Notes: generated from the sequence alone by a model not told the origin. Counted from the first letter of the stretch, positions 8,575 to 19,825 are shown. The stretch: DNA of 64,000 nucleotides from Paraeggerthella hongkongensis (GCF_003340345.1 NZ_PPTQ01000013.1:24937-88936), one strand, 5' to 3'. Numbers and translations: made by a program.

Positions 8575-11475
8575 TCAACGCCTCCTTTCGCACGTGAGGA
8601 CCGGACAATGGCCGCAGGGGTCTTCGCCGCGCGGATCAGGCGCGATATCCCCGCGGGAAAGCGTGCGAACAGCCGCTTCGATACGCTGCTCCACTACGTC
8701 AAGAAGCTCCTGGAACGTCGCCGCGCCCACAGCCTCTCCCGCCGGGCCCGGAACGCCGCACGCCTGCATGTCGAGCCCCGGAACATCCGACTCGCCCACG
8801 ACACTGCGGTCCACGGCGCCCGCCACGCGAGCCGCCTTGCCGTACGACACGTACAGAGCGCCCACAACATCCAAGCCCAGCAAACGTCGCGCAACCTGCG
8901 CGTACGCAAGCGACTGAATCTTGTGCGGGAGCACGGCTCCGCCCGCCTGCGCCGCCTCCGACGCTGACGCGAGCGCGTAGTCGCCCGTGAGCGACCCCTT
9001 GTAGTCGATGACCACCGCTTGACCTCGATCGTTCACGTCAATGCGGTCGATACTGCCGCGCAGCAGGCATCCCGCGTACGCGAACGGCTCGGCCTCGCCG
9101 AAATCGAGCTCGAAGCAGGTCGGCTTGAAGCCGGGAAGCAGAAGCGCCTCCCGATCAAGGTAGCCCAGCAGCCTTTTGCGCAGATCGGCCACTTCCGATT
9201 CCTCGAACTTCGTCCGAGGAATTAGCGGATTGCGGTTGCGCTTGAGCTCGCGTTGAAAGCCCAGGTGCCGGTCGAACGTAGCGCCCAGAAGCTCCCGTGC
9301 GCGCGCCAGGTTGTCCTGGGTCACTTTAGCGTTGCCCGCTTCACGGAAGCGCTCGTAGAAGCTTTTGAGCACCCCGTGAGAGAAGCTGCCCATCTCAAGC
9401 GGCCCGAACCCCGCGTCAGGCTCCGACAGGCGCAACCGGCGCAGAGCGAACCATTTGTACGGGCACTCCAGATAGCTTTCCAAAGCAGACGGCGAAAGGG
9501 CCGGTCGGTCGTCGCCGCCCGCGCCCCGCGGAACCACGATGCGCGAACGCAGGGGCTCGGACACCTCGCCGGAAGCGGGAACGGGCCACGCCAGCGGCTT
9601 TCGAGCATCGCCCGCCGGCCGGAGCGCGAGGTTAGCGTGCAGCGCCTCCTCCCCCGCGCCGCGCGCATGCGGAACAAGGCTGCAAGGAAGTCCCGTGGCG
9701 CGATCCGAGGCCCCGTCCTGACCGTCGGACGCCCGGTAGCAATCGAGCAGTTCCTCGTACATGACCGCAGGGTACGCCTCGTCCGCGTCCTCGGTGTTGA
9801 GCGGGCGCTCCAAGACCGCAGCAGAGCACGCGCAAGACAGCGCGCGGAAAAACGTCCGGCGACCTTGCGCCAGCGCATCGCGGCAGCGCCCCAAGCCCAG
9901 CTTGTCCAGCAGCAAGGTCGCACCGTCTTCGTTCGCCCGCACGGGATAGGAACGCGCGTCCATGTCGCACAGCAAAAGCGTCGAGCACGAGCACGCCGCG
10001 CGCTCGGCCACGTCGGCAAGCGAAAGAAACACCGCTTCGGGCTGCCGCTTCCCTTCAAAGGAAGGGTCCGCCGTTCGAAGGCTCGCGCGAACCATCGCGT
10101 GTTCCAGAAGCGGGCGCGCCGCCAAGGCGTCGGAGCCGGTGCGAGCGCATGCAGCCGCAAAGGAGCGAGCCGCCGAAACGGCAGCAAGCTGCTCCGAGCG
10201 AAACGACGCGTCAAGATCGATGCGACGGCGAAGGCGATCCTCGAAGCACGCAAGCGCACCGTCGACGTCGCCGCGCCGAAGCGCGGCCAGGGCACACGCC
10301 GCAACCTCGCTCGCGTCCGACAGATCGCGCACGACGCGCTCCCGATCCGTTGTCCGATCGCCGCGCCACGCCGCATCGAGCTCGCACGCCGCGCGCCTCC
10401 CCAAGCCCGAAAACGCGCTGAACGCGAAATCGGAAGCCAGGGTCAAGCGGCAAGAATCGTCGCTCGCAAACGCCCACAGCGCCAGAAACGAGCGCCCGAA
10501 CGCCGTATCCGCGAACGACCGGCGCGAAGACGCCGCCGCGCATATCCCGCTGACAGCCAAAGGACCCACCAGCTCGTCGAAAAGGGCGCGCGGATCGCGA
10601 GCGGACACGACCACCGGCAGCGGCGCGCGCCCTTCCTCGCGCGCCGCTGCGCGCTCGGCGGCAACGGCCTCGGTCACGCACGAGAGCACCAGTCCGCAAG
10701 CCGCATAACGGCCAGCCGGCAACAGGAAGCGCACGGCGCCCGTCGACTCGAGCGGACCCTCCTCCTGCGGCAAGAACAACCGGTCGAGCAGCGACGTCAA
10801 TTCGGGCGAACGGCCAAGCGACGACGACGGCGCACGGCACCCGTCGTCAAGGCGCACGACGTCGCCCCGTTCGGCAAGCGCGTCGAACAGCTCGCCGTAC
10901 GCCTGGTCGATGTCGTCGAATCCCGCCAAAACAAGCGGAGGGAACGCGCAATCGCACCCGGAAAGCGCGCAAGCCGCCTGGGAGCGTTCGCACAGCGACA
11001 GCTCGTCGAGCAAGCCGGCGTAGCGCCCGAGCACCGCGAGCGCCCCGCGCTGCGCCGCGCTCAGCTCGCGCTGGCGCTCGTCGCACGCAAGCGCATCCAG
11101 CAGAGCCGGGAGCGATTCGCGAGCAAGCCCCGCCAAAAGAGAGACCGTGCCCGGCGTGGGTTCTACGGCATTGCCGCGCGCCCGCATCTCAAAGCAGGCT
11201 CGCTGCATCAGAAGGTCGCGCTCCCCGCCCTGCACGAGGGCGCGCCCGTCTCCGTAGATCTCCCATTGGTCCGCCACCCAGGAGTCGGGGGTTTCCACGC
11301 GCACGCCGAACGAGCAGGAGCCGTCCGCAAGAGCGCGCCGCAACCGCAGGACCGCGGCGGGCGTCGGCGCCAACAGCACGGGCACACGCCCTGCGGCGCA
11401 CCACGGAGCGAGCGTTTCGGAAATCGCGAAAAGCACGTCTTCCGCGTTGTCGAATGTCATGTGTTGGTAAGGCAT
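8575..11475 (-). CDS. addB: AddB-type subunit with Fe-S nuclease domain, no recognisable P-loop
   Basis: About 966 residues. The C-terminal third carries the PD-(D/E)XK nuclease (GSIDRIDVNDRGQAVVIDYKG) and the four cysteines of the AddB 4Fe-4S staple: one in ESYLECPYKW and three in CGHCPVLTC at the very end. The N-terminus reads VPVLLAPTPAAVLRLRRAL where an active AddB has a Walker A, so ATP binding by this subunit seems lost or degenerate. Start: ATG 11475 is preceded by TACAAT and 6 nt with no Shine-Dalgarno, suggesting a leaderless mRNA; ATG 11460 is possible. It shares a 48-bp divergent promoter region with the transporter at 11524 and is followed by addA. Confidence 0.88.
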   Translation of the reverse strand: MPYQHMTFDNAEDVLFAISETLAPWCAAGRVPVLLAPTPAAVLRLRRALADGSCSFGVRVETPDSWVADQWEIYGDGRALVQGGERDLLMQRACFEMRARGNAVEPTPGTVSLLAGLARESLPALLDALACDERQRELSAAQRGALAVLGRYAGLLDELSLCERSQAACALSGCDCAFPPLVLAGFDDIDQAYGELFDALAERGDVVRLDDGCRAPSSSLGRSPELTSLLDRLFLPQEEGPLESTGAVRFLLPAGRYAACGLVLSCVTEAVAAERAAAREEGRAPLPVVVSARDPRALFDELVGPLAVSGICAAASSRRSFADTAFGRSFLALWAFASDDSCRLTLASDFAFSAFSGLGRRAACELDAAWRGDRTTDRERVVRDLSDASEVAACALAALRRGDVDGALACFEDRLRRRIDLDASFRSEQLAAVSAARSFAAACARTGSDALAARPLLEHAMVRASLRTADPSFEGKRQPEAVFLSLADVAERAACSCSTLLLCDMDARSYPVRANEDGATLLLDKLGLGRCRDALAQGRRTFFRALSCACSAAVLERPLNTEDADEAYPAVMYEELLDCYRASDGQDGASDRATGLPCSLVPHARGAGEEALHANLALRPAGDARKPLAWPVPASGEVSEPLRSRIVVPRGAGGDDRPALSPSALESYLECPYKWFALRRLRLSEPDAGFGPLEMGSFSHGVLKSFYERFREAGNAKVTQDNLARARELLGATFDRHLGFQRELKRNRNPLIPRTKFEESEVADLRKRLLGYLDREALLLPGFKPTCFELDFGEAEPFAYAGCLLRGSIDRIDVNDRGQAVVIDYKGSLTGDYALASASEAAQAGGAVLPHKIQSLAYAQVARRLLGLDVVGALYVSYGKAARVAGAVDRSVVGESDVPGLDMQACGVPGPAGEAVGAATFQELLDVVEQRIEAAVRTLSRGDIAPDPRGEDPCGHCPVLTCERRR

Positions 11476-11481
11476 GCCGTC

Positions 11482-11517
11482 ATTGTAGCGCCCGAGCGCC
11501 CCTGCATGCGCTAGAAT
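11482..11517. promoter_or_regulatory. Divergent -10 elements for addB and the EamA transporter
   Basis: Minus strand TACAAT (11487-11482) ends 6 nt before the addB ATG. Plus strand TAGAAT (11512-11517) ends 6 nt before the ATG at 11524. Neither gene has a ribosome site, so both transcripts probably start at or beside the start codon. No good -35 boxes are visible. Confidence 0.5.
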
Positions 11518-11523
11518 GGCGGC

Positions 11524-12447
11524 ATGCAGAAGAACACCTTGAAATACTCGACCCTCGTATTCCTGGGTGGAGCGAGCTACGGCGTCATGGCTGCAACGGT
11601 CAAGATGACGTACGCCGCAGGTTTTTCCTGGACGCAAGCGGTGGCAAGCCAGGCTCTGTTCGGCACGCTCCTATTCGCCATCGCGCTTGCCGTGTCGCTC
11701 GGGCGCGGACGCAAACCGGCGCCCCTGACCCCGAAGCGCATCCTGTCGTTGGTGGGACTGGGCCTGAACACCTGCGCCACGTGCGTGCTCTACAACCTCT
11801 CCCTCACCATGCTTCCGGTTTCGGCGGCTCTTACCATGCTGTTCCAATTCACGTGGATCGGCATTGTCATCCAGGTAGCAGTTACCCGGCGCAAGCCGCA
11901 GGCAGCCGAGCTGGTGGCCGCGGTCGCCATCCTTGGCGGGACGCTTTTCGCAAGCGGGATGTTCTCGAGCGCGGTCGGGGAGCTGAATCCGATCGGCATC
12001 CTCTGCGGACTGGGATCCGCCGTCAGCTGCGCGCTGTTCATGTTCTTCTCGAGCCGCGTGGGATGCGGCCTTCCGCCTATCCAGCGAGGGCTCGTGGTCT
12101 GCCTGGGTGCATGCGTGCTCGGATTCGCCCTGTGCCCGGACTACTTCGCCAGCGGCGCGATTCAGGCGGGCATTTGGAAGTACGGGCTGGTGCTGGGGCT
12201 GTGCGCGCTGTTCGTCCCCGTCATCTTGTTCGGCATCGCCACGCCCCATCTTTCGACGGGGCTCTCCACCATCATGGCTTCGTCCGAGCTGCCCTGCGGC
12301 ATCGCCATTTCAGCGGTTCTCGTTGGCGAGTCGGTGGACGCCCTGCAGCTTGTCGGGGTGATCGTCATCCTGATCGGCGTCGTGGTGTCGCAGCTTCCCA
12401 ACCTGCTTCCCGCGAAAACGGCGGCAGAGCCGCAATCCCCGAACTAG
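11524..12447 (+). CDS. EamA/DMT-family transporter
   Basis: 307 residues with about ten hydrophobic helices arranged as two five-helix EamA repeats, the usual architecture of the drug/metabolite transporter superfamily (inner-membrane exporters or importers of amino acids, nucleosides or drugs). The second repeat includes a helix run ILCGLGSAVSCALFMFFSS and ends LQLVGVIVILIGVVVSQLP. The substrate cannot be inferred. The ATG at 11524 sits 6 nt after TAGAAT with no ribosome site, so translation is probably leaderless. It is divergent from addB by 48 bp; a functional link to recombination is not evident. Confidence 0.85.
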   Translation: MQKNTLKYSTLVFLGGASYGVMAATVKMTYAAGFSWTQAVASQALFGTLLFAIALAVSLGRGRKPAPLTPKRILSLVGLGLNTCATCVLYNLSLTMLPVSAALTMLFQFTWIGIVIQVAVTRRKPQAAELVAAVAILGGTLFASGMFSSAVGELNPIGILCGLGSAVSCALFMFFSSRVGCGLPPIQRGLVVCLGACVLGFALCPDYFASGAIQAGIWKYGLVLGLCALFVPVILFGIATPHLSTGLSTIMASSELPCGIAISAVLVGESVDALQLVGVIVILIGVVVSQLPNLLPAKTAAEPQSPN

Positions 12448-12554
12448 CCCGAGCGGTCCCGCCCCGACCCTGCGGGCAACCCGGATCGAAAACGTGGGCG
12501 CGACGCGAAAAAGCGCGAACCCCCGATGGATTCGCGCTCGATGAATTGTCGTTC

Positions 12555-12586
12555 AAAAAAGGAAACCACCCCGGAAGGTGGTTTGC
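12555..12586 (-). terminator. Terminator after tRNA-Glu
   Basis: Stem AAACCACC (12563-12570) with GGTGGTTT (12577-12584). Read on the minus strand it is followed by CC and a run of six T. Confidence 0.75.
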
Positions 12587-12598
12587 CTGTATCTACGA

Positions 12599-12673
12599 TG
12601 GTGCCCCCAACGGGAATCGAACCCGTGTCTCAGCCTTGAAAGGGCCGCGTCCTGACCTCTAGACTATGGGGAC
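12599..12673 (-). tRNA. tRNA-Glu (anticodon TTC)
   Basis: 75-nt cloverleaf on the minus strand with encoded CCA. The acceptor stem pairs GTCCCCA with TGGGGGC (one G-T pair), the anticodon loop is CTTTCAA giving TTC, and the T-arm has GGTTCGATTCC. Its terminator lies at 12563-12584. Confidence 0.95.
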
Positions 12674-12825
12674 GGTTGCGTTTTCGTCTCCGAAAAGCAG
12701 CCTGAATATTATTGCAAAGGTTTTCTCAAATTGCAAGAGAAAATTTTGGAGGAATATTTCAGGGCTTTTTCTCCTGCGCGCCACGGCGTCAACGAAGCGC
12801 GGCCGTTTGCGGTATGATAGACGGC

Positions 12826-14277
12826 ATGGACAACGAAACCAAGCCAACACCCCTGTCGCCGGACGTCGAGAAACCCGGCGCATCCTCGGACGAGGCCCTT
12901 GAGGCGCGCGCTGGGCAATCGCTCGAAGCCGAAGCGGAGCCAGCAGCCGACGCTGCACTCGCCCCGGTGGAGCCGGAATCCGAAGAGCCTCGCAAGCCCC
13001 TCGTCATCGTCATGCACGCCTCCGTCGGTTCGGGGCACCGTAGCGCCGCGAACGCCGTAGCTCAGGCGTTCGACCTCATGCGCGACGAGCGAAACGCCCA
13101 TGTCCGAACGGATGCCGACCAAACCGACGAGACGCTCGCCAGCCTGGTCCCCGAGGATCTGGAAGTCGAGGTGCTCGACGTGCTCGATTTCGGCCGCGTA
13201 GTGTTCGACGGAAACAAGGCGGCATCGCTGTTCACGGGCGCAACGCGACCCATCTACGACCTCACCTGGCGCTTCACGCTGACCGGCCGCCTTCTTTGGG
13301 GCGGCGGAACTATATGGAACCATCTCATGTACGGCGCGTTCACCGACTACGTGGAGAAAAAGCAGCCGATCGCGGTGGTCTGCACGCATATCACCGCAGC
13401 CAACGTCGCAACGGCCGCGCGCATGCTGACCGGGCAGCGCTTCCCCATCGTCTGCGTTCCCACGGACTACGAGACCGAAGGCCTTTGGCCCCATCGCGCC
13501 GCCGACCTGTTCTGCGTGGCGAACGAATCTATGGCCGAAACGCTGCGCCCGCGCAAGGTTGCCGAAGATCGCATCCTCATCACGGGCATCCCCACGCGCG
13601 ACGATTTCCGCCGCGACTACGATCGCGTCGCCACGCGCGAGCGACTGGGGCTTCCCCAAAACAAGCGCGTCGTGCTCGCGCTGGCCGGCGCGTACCTGCC
13701 GCAGCCTTACGTGCACTTCCGTACCGCGCTCGACAAGCTGCTGCCCTACCTGCACAGCCTGAGCAGCACGCTGCACTTCGTGTTCATAGCAGGAAACGAC
13801 GCCGAGTACGCACGGCATCTTCGCCAAGAGTGCCAGGAACTGAGCATCGAAAACGTCACGGTGCTCGATTACGTAGAGGGAATGGCCGCGCTCATGGCTG
13901 CAAGCGACCTGGTCATCTGCAAGTCGGGCGGCCTTACGGTGACGGAATGCCTGTGCTCGCAGGTGCCGATGATCCTTCTGGGCCGCGCGTACGGCCAAGA
14001 GAAGGTCAACGTGCAAATGCTCACCTCGCTCGGCGCGGCCATGCACGTGACCACGGCGCGCGAGCTTCTTGACGCTTTGCGCCACATCGCGAAGAACCCC
14101 GACAGCGCCCGCGCCATGCTAGTCAACGGAAGCTTCCTGCGGCGGCCGAACGCGGCCCGCGACATCGCAGCAGCCACGTTGCGCCTGGCCGCTGCGCCGA
14201 AAAACGGCGACGATCCCATCTATCGCAAGCATTTCCTACATTTCTACTGGGGCGACAAGCCCGCACACATTCGCTAA
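12826..14277 (+). CDS. MGDG-synthase-like (GT28) glycosyltransferase with acidic N-terminal tail
   Basis: 483 residues. Residues 1-60 are an acidic, Glu/Ala/Pro-rich tail. Then comes a diacylglycerol glucosyl/galactosyltransferase fold: VIVMHASVGSGHRSAANAVA is the signature of the MGDG synthase N-domain, and the C-terminal GT28 domain has VICKSGGLTVTECL and PMILLGRAYGQEKVN for UDP-sugar binding. Homologues add sugars to diacylglycerol to make membrane glycolipids, the anchor for lipoteichoic acid in some Gram-positives. TATGAT at 12813-12818 lies 7 nt before the ATG and there is no ribosome site, which suggests a leaderless mRNA. The DEAD-box helicase starts 8 nt after its stop and should be co-transcribed. 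Confidence 0.85.
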   Translation: MDNETKPTPLSPDVEKPGASSDEALEARAGQSLEAEAEPAADAALAPVEPESEEPRKPLVIVMHASVGSGHRSAANAVAQAFDLMRDERNAHVRTDADQTDETLASLVPEDLEVEVLDVLDFGRVVFDGNKAASLFTGATRPIYDLTWRFTLTGRLLWGGGTIWNHLMYGAFTDYVEKKQPIAVVCTHITAANVATAARMLTGQRFPIVCVPTDYETEGLWPHRAADLFCVANESMAETLRPRKVAEDRILITGIPTRDDFRRDYDRVATRERLGLPQNKRVVLALAGAYLPQPYVHFRTALDKLLPYLHSLSSTLHFVFIAGNDAEYARHLRQECQELSIENVTVLDYVEGMAALMAASDLVICKSGGLTVTECLCSQVPMILLGRAYGQEKVNVQMLTSLGAAMHVTTARELLDALRHIAKNPDSARAMLVNGSFLRRPNAARDIAAATLRLAAAPKNGDDPIYRKHFLHFYWGDKPAHIR

Positions 14278-14285
14278 GGAGAATC

Positions 14286-15818
<1,533 letters not shown>

Positions 15819-15820
15819 CC

Positions 15821-15855
15821 CGCACACCGCACACCGCACACCGCACACCGCACAC
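15821..15855. repeat. Five exact tandem copies of heptamer CGCACAC
   Basis: Five perfect head-to-tail copies of CGCACAC begin 2 nt after the helicase stop codon and run directly into the large inverted repeat at 15856. Function unknown; perfect copy identity suggests recent slippage, so copy number may vary between strains. Confidence 0.85.
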
Positions 15856-15911
15856 ATTGTCGCCCGAAACGCACGGTTTTCCTTTCAATTCCGTACGTTT
15901 CGGGCGACAAT
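15856..15911. terminator. 21-bp inverted repeat between convergent genes, likely bidirectional terminator
   Basis: Arms at 15856-15876 and 15891-15911 pair over 21 positions with one mismatch, around a 14-nt loop. Each arm begins or ends with the same ATTGTCGCCCGAAACG block. It sits between the helicase (+) and the DUF1667 gene (-) ends. Confidence 0.7.
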
Positions 15912-15927
15912 TCGTTTTACGTCGCCG

Positions 15928-16299
15928 TTACGGTACGCTTTTCGTGGCGATCACCGCCACGCCGGTGCCGCAAGCATCTTCGATCAGCACCGCGCCGGCC
16001 GAAACAGGAGCCTCCAGCCGCAGCGCGCCAAGCGCGGCCAGAACCTCGGCCATGCGGTCCTTCGGCACCGGTTGCGCGGTCTTCACGCTCACCGGCTCCA
16101 GACAACCCGCAACGGGAAGCACCGCGGTCACCATCCGCTCGGGGCTGACGGCCTCCTGCGCCGCGTACTCGGCTCCGCGCTTGCACGTGTGACCGGACAC
16201 CTCGGCCACGGTTCCATCCTCGGCGAACGACACCTCCACCGGGCACCCCAGCGGGCAGCGAATGCACGTGAACACGGCAACGTCGGTCGCGAACTGCAT
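15928..16299 (-). CDS. DUF1667 protein, small Cys-rich partner of GlpA-like oxidoreductases
   Basis: 123 residues. The N-terminus has CIRCPLGCPVEV and then GHTCKRGAEYA, a CxxCxxxC...C set that probably binds an Fe-S cluster or metal. This family (DUF1667) is regularly found as the third gene after a GlpA-like FAD dehydrogenase and an FAD/NAD(P) oxidoreductase, and may transfer electrons for them. The ATG at 16299 overlaps the stop of the fused oxidoreductase (ATGA), with GGAGGT upstream, so the two are tightly coupled. A longer reading frame upstream overlaps the neighbour and is not credible. Confidence 0.88.
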   Translation of the reverse strand: MQFATDVAVFTCIRCPLGCPVEVSFAEDGTVAEVSGHTCKRGAEYAAQEAVSPERMVTAVLPVAGCLEPVSVKTAQPVPKDRMAEVLAALGALRLEAPVSAGAVLIEDACGTGVAVIATKSVP

Positions 16300-19262
16300 C
16301 AGTCGGCACCTCCCCCGGTCATAGACGGGACAGAAAGCGCTCGATCCCCGTCGCCTGCGCCCTCGACGCGTACCCGCACGCTCTCCCAACGGACAAGCTC
16401 AGCCGCGCTCACGGGAACCTGGACCATCTCGGCAGGCACGGCGACCATCGTCTTCGCTCGCTTGACCGTATGCGCGCGCCCGTGCGCATCGACTCCCTCC
16501 ACGACGAATCGAGGATTGCGAACGGAGCGCGAAACCCGCAGAGAAAGCGCCACGTTGCCGCTCGGGGAACCCGCCGCGTCCACGGCATGGGGAACCACGT
16601 AGCGCACGCCCTGAGCGGCCAACACGGGCACCGACGCGCGCCGGCGCTCGCGGCGCGCGTCGACCTCGCCAAGCGCGTAAGCCGCAGCGGAAGCGCCGGC
16701 CAAGTCGCCTTCGGCAGACGCATGGTCCGCCAAATCGTGCACGTGCAGCGCGTTTCCGCACGAGAACAAGCCCGCCACGTTGGTTTCCAGCCGGCTGTCC
16801 ACGCGCGCGCCGCCGGTGACGGCGTCCAGTTCCACGTCGGCCGTCCGAGCCAGCTCGTTTTCGGGAAGCAGCCCCACCGACAAAAGCAGCGTATCGCACG
16901 CCACCCGCTGCTCGGTACCGGGAATCACCTGCACGGTATCGGGATCCACGTCCGACACGTACACGGCGCTCAACCGTCCTTCGCCCTCCAAGCGCGTGAC
17001 CGTGCGGCTCAGGAACAGCGGTATGCCGAAGTCGTCCAGGCATTGGACGACGTTGCGACGAAGCCCCGACGGATGGGGCATGAGCTCGTAGACGCCCGCC
17101 ACCTCGGCCCCTTGCGAAACCAACCGTCGCGCCATGATGAGCCCGATATCACCGGACCCCAAGATGACCGCGCGTTTTCCCGGCAAGCACCCTTGCAGGT
17201 TCATGAAGTTCTGGGCGCTGCCCGCGCTGAACACGCCGGACGGACGCGACCCTGCCACGTTGAGCGCGCCCAAACCCCGCTCGCGCGATCCCGTTGCCAG
17301 AACCACGGCCCGGGCACGGACCGCATACGCGCCGCGAGGACCCACCACGTGAACCGAGAACAGCCCGTCAGCTTGCTCCTGGGGCGCATCGATCGACGTA
17401 GCCGTAGCGTCTCGCAGCACGCAAACGCCGGATGCGTTCGACAAGGCAAGCTGATCGGCCTCGCGCTGGGCGTACTCGGGACCCGTCAGCTCCACGCCGA
17501 ACCGATGCAGTCCGAATCCGTTGTGCACGCACTGCTTGAGAATGCCGCCCAGCTTTGCCTCGCGGTCGATCAGCACCACGCGAGCGCCGTGCGCCGCCGC
17601 CGCGCGCGCCGCCGCAATGCCGGCCGCGCCGCCGCCCACTACGGCGACGTCGCACTCCCGGGCCATAGCGGGCGCACGCTCGACGCTTGCAGCGCTCGCA
17701 GCTTCGCTGCCCTCGAAGCCCTGCACGACGCTCGCGTAGTCGGTGCGCGCCGATGCCACCACGGGCGACCCCGGCAGGCGCTTATCCAGGCGATCGGGGG
17801 TCACGCCCGTTTCGCGCGCGACGATCTTCGCGATCTCGGGCGAGCAGAACCCGCCGTGGCAACGGCCCATCATGGCGCGCGTGCGCCATTTGAGCGCATC
17901 GAGCGACAGAACGGGCAACGGCCCCCGCAGGGCCGCAACCAATTCCGCTTCGGTCACCTGGCAGCATCGGCACACCACATGGCCCCAGCGGGCATCGCGC
18001 GCAACCGCTGCGGCGCGCGCGGCTTCGTCCATGTTCGCAAACGCCTTGCAAGCCTCTCTTCGGGCGCGGAACGACTCGTTGACCGGGGCGTCCAGCAGCG
18101 CGGCGACCTCGCCTGCGATATGCTCTCCCACGGCAGGCGCCGACGTGAGCCCCGGAGAGTCGAAGCAAGCCACGTTGAAGAACCCCGGGGCATCGTCGGG
18201 CTGGCCAATCACGAAGTCGTACCCTTCAGCGTTCGACGCGCGAAGGCCGGCGAAGTTGGTGATAAGGCCGCGGCCGTTCGCCTCCGGCCACGTCTTGCGC
18301 GCGGCGTCCAGCACGAACCGCAAGCCTTCGGCCGTCGTCGACGCGTCGGTCTTGTCGGCCTGGTCCACGGCGTTGGGGCCCACCAGCAAGTTGCCGTGCA
18401 CCGTAGGGGTTACGAGCACGCCCTTCCCCGCCGACGACGGCGCCTGGAACATAGTGCGCGAGAACACGGACCCCTTGTCCGTGTCGTACAGGCAGTACTC
18501 GCCCCGTCGCGCCACGATGCGCAGCTTGCGGGCGCTGACCATGTTGTTGATCTCGTCGGAGAACACGCCGGCAGCGTTCACCACCGCGCGCGCCGCCATC
18601 GTCAGCCCGCCGGCGGTGCTCACGCGGTACCGATACGGAGCAGCGCTTCGGCGCACCTGCCCGCGCCGCTCGGCAACGCGCTCCGCCGCTGCTTGCTCCT
18701 CAGCGGTCAAGCGATCGAGGCCCGTCACGCTCTGCTCGAACAGAAAGGCAGCGCCATGCAGAGCCGCCTGCTCGGCAGCGAACAGCGCCACCTCGTAGGG
18801 ATCGCATATAGCGCCCGTTTCGGCAAGCAAGCCGCCGCGAACCTGCGACGAGACGGAGGGCTCGAGCGCGCGCACGGCAGCCGCATCGAGCTCGCGCACC
18901 CCTTCGATGCCGTTTCGGGCAGCCCGCTCGACCAGCTGACGCACCGCGGCCAGCTCCTCGTCGGAGAACGCGAGCACCATCGACCCGTTCCGACGATACG
19001 AAAATCCCAATTCATCGGCCCAGCGGGAGAACAGTTGCGAGCCCCGTGCATTGAACCGCGCCTTGAGCGTACCGGGAGCAGGATCGTAGCCGGCATGCAC
19101 GATCCCCGAATTCGCGCGCGTTGCACCGCACGCCACATCGTTTCCCGCTTCGAGAACCGTGACGTGAACCCGCCAGCGAACAAGTTCGCGCGCCACGCAA
19201 GCGCCCGCCACGCCCGCACCGATAATCGCAACGTCCGTTGTGAGAAAAGATTCAGTATCCAT
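16299..19262 (-). CDS. Fusion of GlpA-like FAD dehydrogenase, BFD-like Fe-S domain and FAD/NAD(P) oxidoreductase
   Basis: 987 residues from ATG 19262. Residues 10-390 form a DAO/GlpA-type FAD domain ([17 protein letters not shown], then [14 protein letters not shown], the typical glycerol-3-phosphate dehydrogenase signature). Residues 430-480 form a BFD-like [2Fe-2S] module with CRCC and CHGGFC. Residues 537-930 form a second FAD/NAD(P) enzyme ([42 protein letters not shown], and [11 protein letters not shown]). In most genomes these are two genes followed by DUF1667; here they are one protein and DUF1667 follows with an ATGA overlap. The likely reaction is oxidation of glycerol 3-phosphate or a related 2-hydroxy substrate with electrons passed to NAD(P) or quinone; the substrate is inferred only. 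Confidence 0.88.
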   Translation of the reverse strand: MDTESFLTTDVAIIGAGVAGACVARELVRWRVHVTVLEAGNDVACGATRANSGIVHAGYDPAPGTLKARFNARGSQLFSRWADELGFSYRRNGSMVLAFSDEELAAVRQLVERAARNGIEGVRELDAAAVRALEPSVSSQVRGGLLAETGAICDPYEVALFAAEQAALHGAAFLFEQSVTGLDRLTAEEQAAAERVAERRGQVRRSAAPYRYRVSTAGGLTMAARAVVNAAGVFSDEINNMVSARKLRIVARRGEYCLYDTDKGSVFSRTMFQAPSSAGKGVLVTPTVHGNLLVGPNAVDQADKTDASTTAEGLRFVLDAARKTWPEANGRGLITNFAGLRASNAEGYDFVIGQPDDAPGFFNVACFDSPGLTSAPAVGEHIAGEVAALLDAPVNESFRARREACKAFANMDEAARAAAVARDARWGHVVCRCCQVTEAELVAALRGPLPVLSLDALKWRTRAMMGRCHGGFCSPEIAKIVARETGVTPDRLDKRLPGSPVVASARTDYASVVQGFEGSEAASAASVERAPAMARECDVAVVGGGAAGIAAARAAAAHGARVVLIDREAKLGGILKQCVHNGFGLHRFGVELTGPEYAQREADQLALSNASGVCVLRDATATSIDAPQEQADGLFSVHVVGPRGAYAVRARAVVLATGSRERGLGALNVAGSRPSGVFSAGSAQNFMNLQGCLPGKRAVILGSGDIGLIMARRLVSQGAEVAGVYELMPHPSGLRRNVVQCLDDFGIPLFLSRTVTRLEGEGRLSAVYVSDVDPDTVQVIPGTEQRVACDTLLLSVGLLPENELARTADVELDAVTGGARVDSRLETNVAGLFSCGNALHVHDLADHASAEGDLAGASAAAYALGEVDARRERRRASVPVLAAQGVRYVVPHAVDAAGSPSGNVALSLRVSRSVRNPRFVVEGVDAHGRAHTVKRAKTMVAVPAEMVQVPVSAAELVRWESVRVRVEGAGDGDRALSVPSMTGGGAD

Positions 19263-19361
19263 GTCGTTCAGCTTACTATTTATCCCCGTTGGGCGAAAGA
19301 GCGAACTTGGCTTGCGCGAATAACGGTATCGTAGGCGCAACGAATCGAAGAAAGGAACGAG

Positions 19362-19712
19362 ATGCGCATAGCCGTGGCTAGCGAAGGCCTGAAGGTATCT
19401 CCCGTGTTCGGGAAGTGTGCCAGCTTCACCTGCTACAGAATCGAGCGCGGCGTCATCGTTGAATGTCAGAACATGCCGAACCCACTCTTTCCCCCGAACC
19501 GTCTTGCCTCCCTTCTGCACGAGCTTGACGTCCGGGTGCTCATAACCGGAACGATCGAGCGCGAAGCCGCGGAAGCGCTGCGCGCCGTCGACATCGAAGT
19601 GGTGCCCAACAGGGGCGGTACCGCGCGCCATGCGGCCGAAGTCTACCTGGCGCGCACCTTGATCGGCTCGGACGAAAGCGATGAAGAGGAACTTGACGTC
19701 GTAGAGGCGTAA
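19362..19712 (+). CDS. NifX/NifB-C-like dinitrogenase cofactor domain protein
   Basis: 116 residues with the NifX/NafY-type fold: [19 protein letters not shown] at the start, a central strand [17 protein letters not shown] and [12 protein letters not shown], then an acidic tail. Such small proteins carry or sense Fe-S or FeMo-type cofactors; many occur in organisms that do not fix nitrogen. AAAGGA lies 5 nt before the ATG. It is divergent from the fused FAD/Fe-S oxidoreductase with 99 bp between start codons, so the two may share regulation. A strong terminator follows at 19826. Confidence 0.8.
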   Translation: MRIAVASEGLKVSPVFGKCASFTCYRIERGVIVECQNMPNPLFPPNRLASLLHELDVRVLITGTIEREAAEALRAVDIEVVPNRGGTARHAAEVYLARTLIGSDESDEEELDVVEA

Positions 19713-19825
19713 ACCGCGCAAGGCGACCGCAAGGGTCGGTCCCGTTGCAGCTTCGAACCCCGTCTCAGGCATGCTGTTCGACACGGGAACGGAAAGACCC
19801 GCACGGTTTCCCTTTATCCTCGAAA

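Noticed and set aside
15821..15855. CRISPR-like array
   Set aside because: The copies are 7 bp with no spacers, so this is a simple tandem repeat.
16470..19334. 954-residue open frame on the plus strand
   Set aside because: It is the shadow of the fused FAD oxidoreductase on the other strand; the translation is His/Arg-rich and without motifs.
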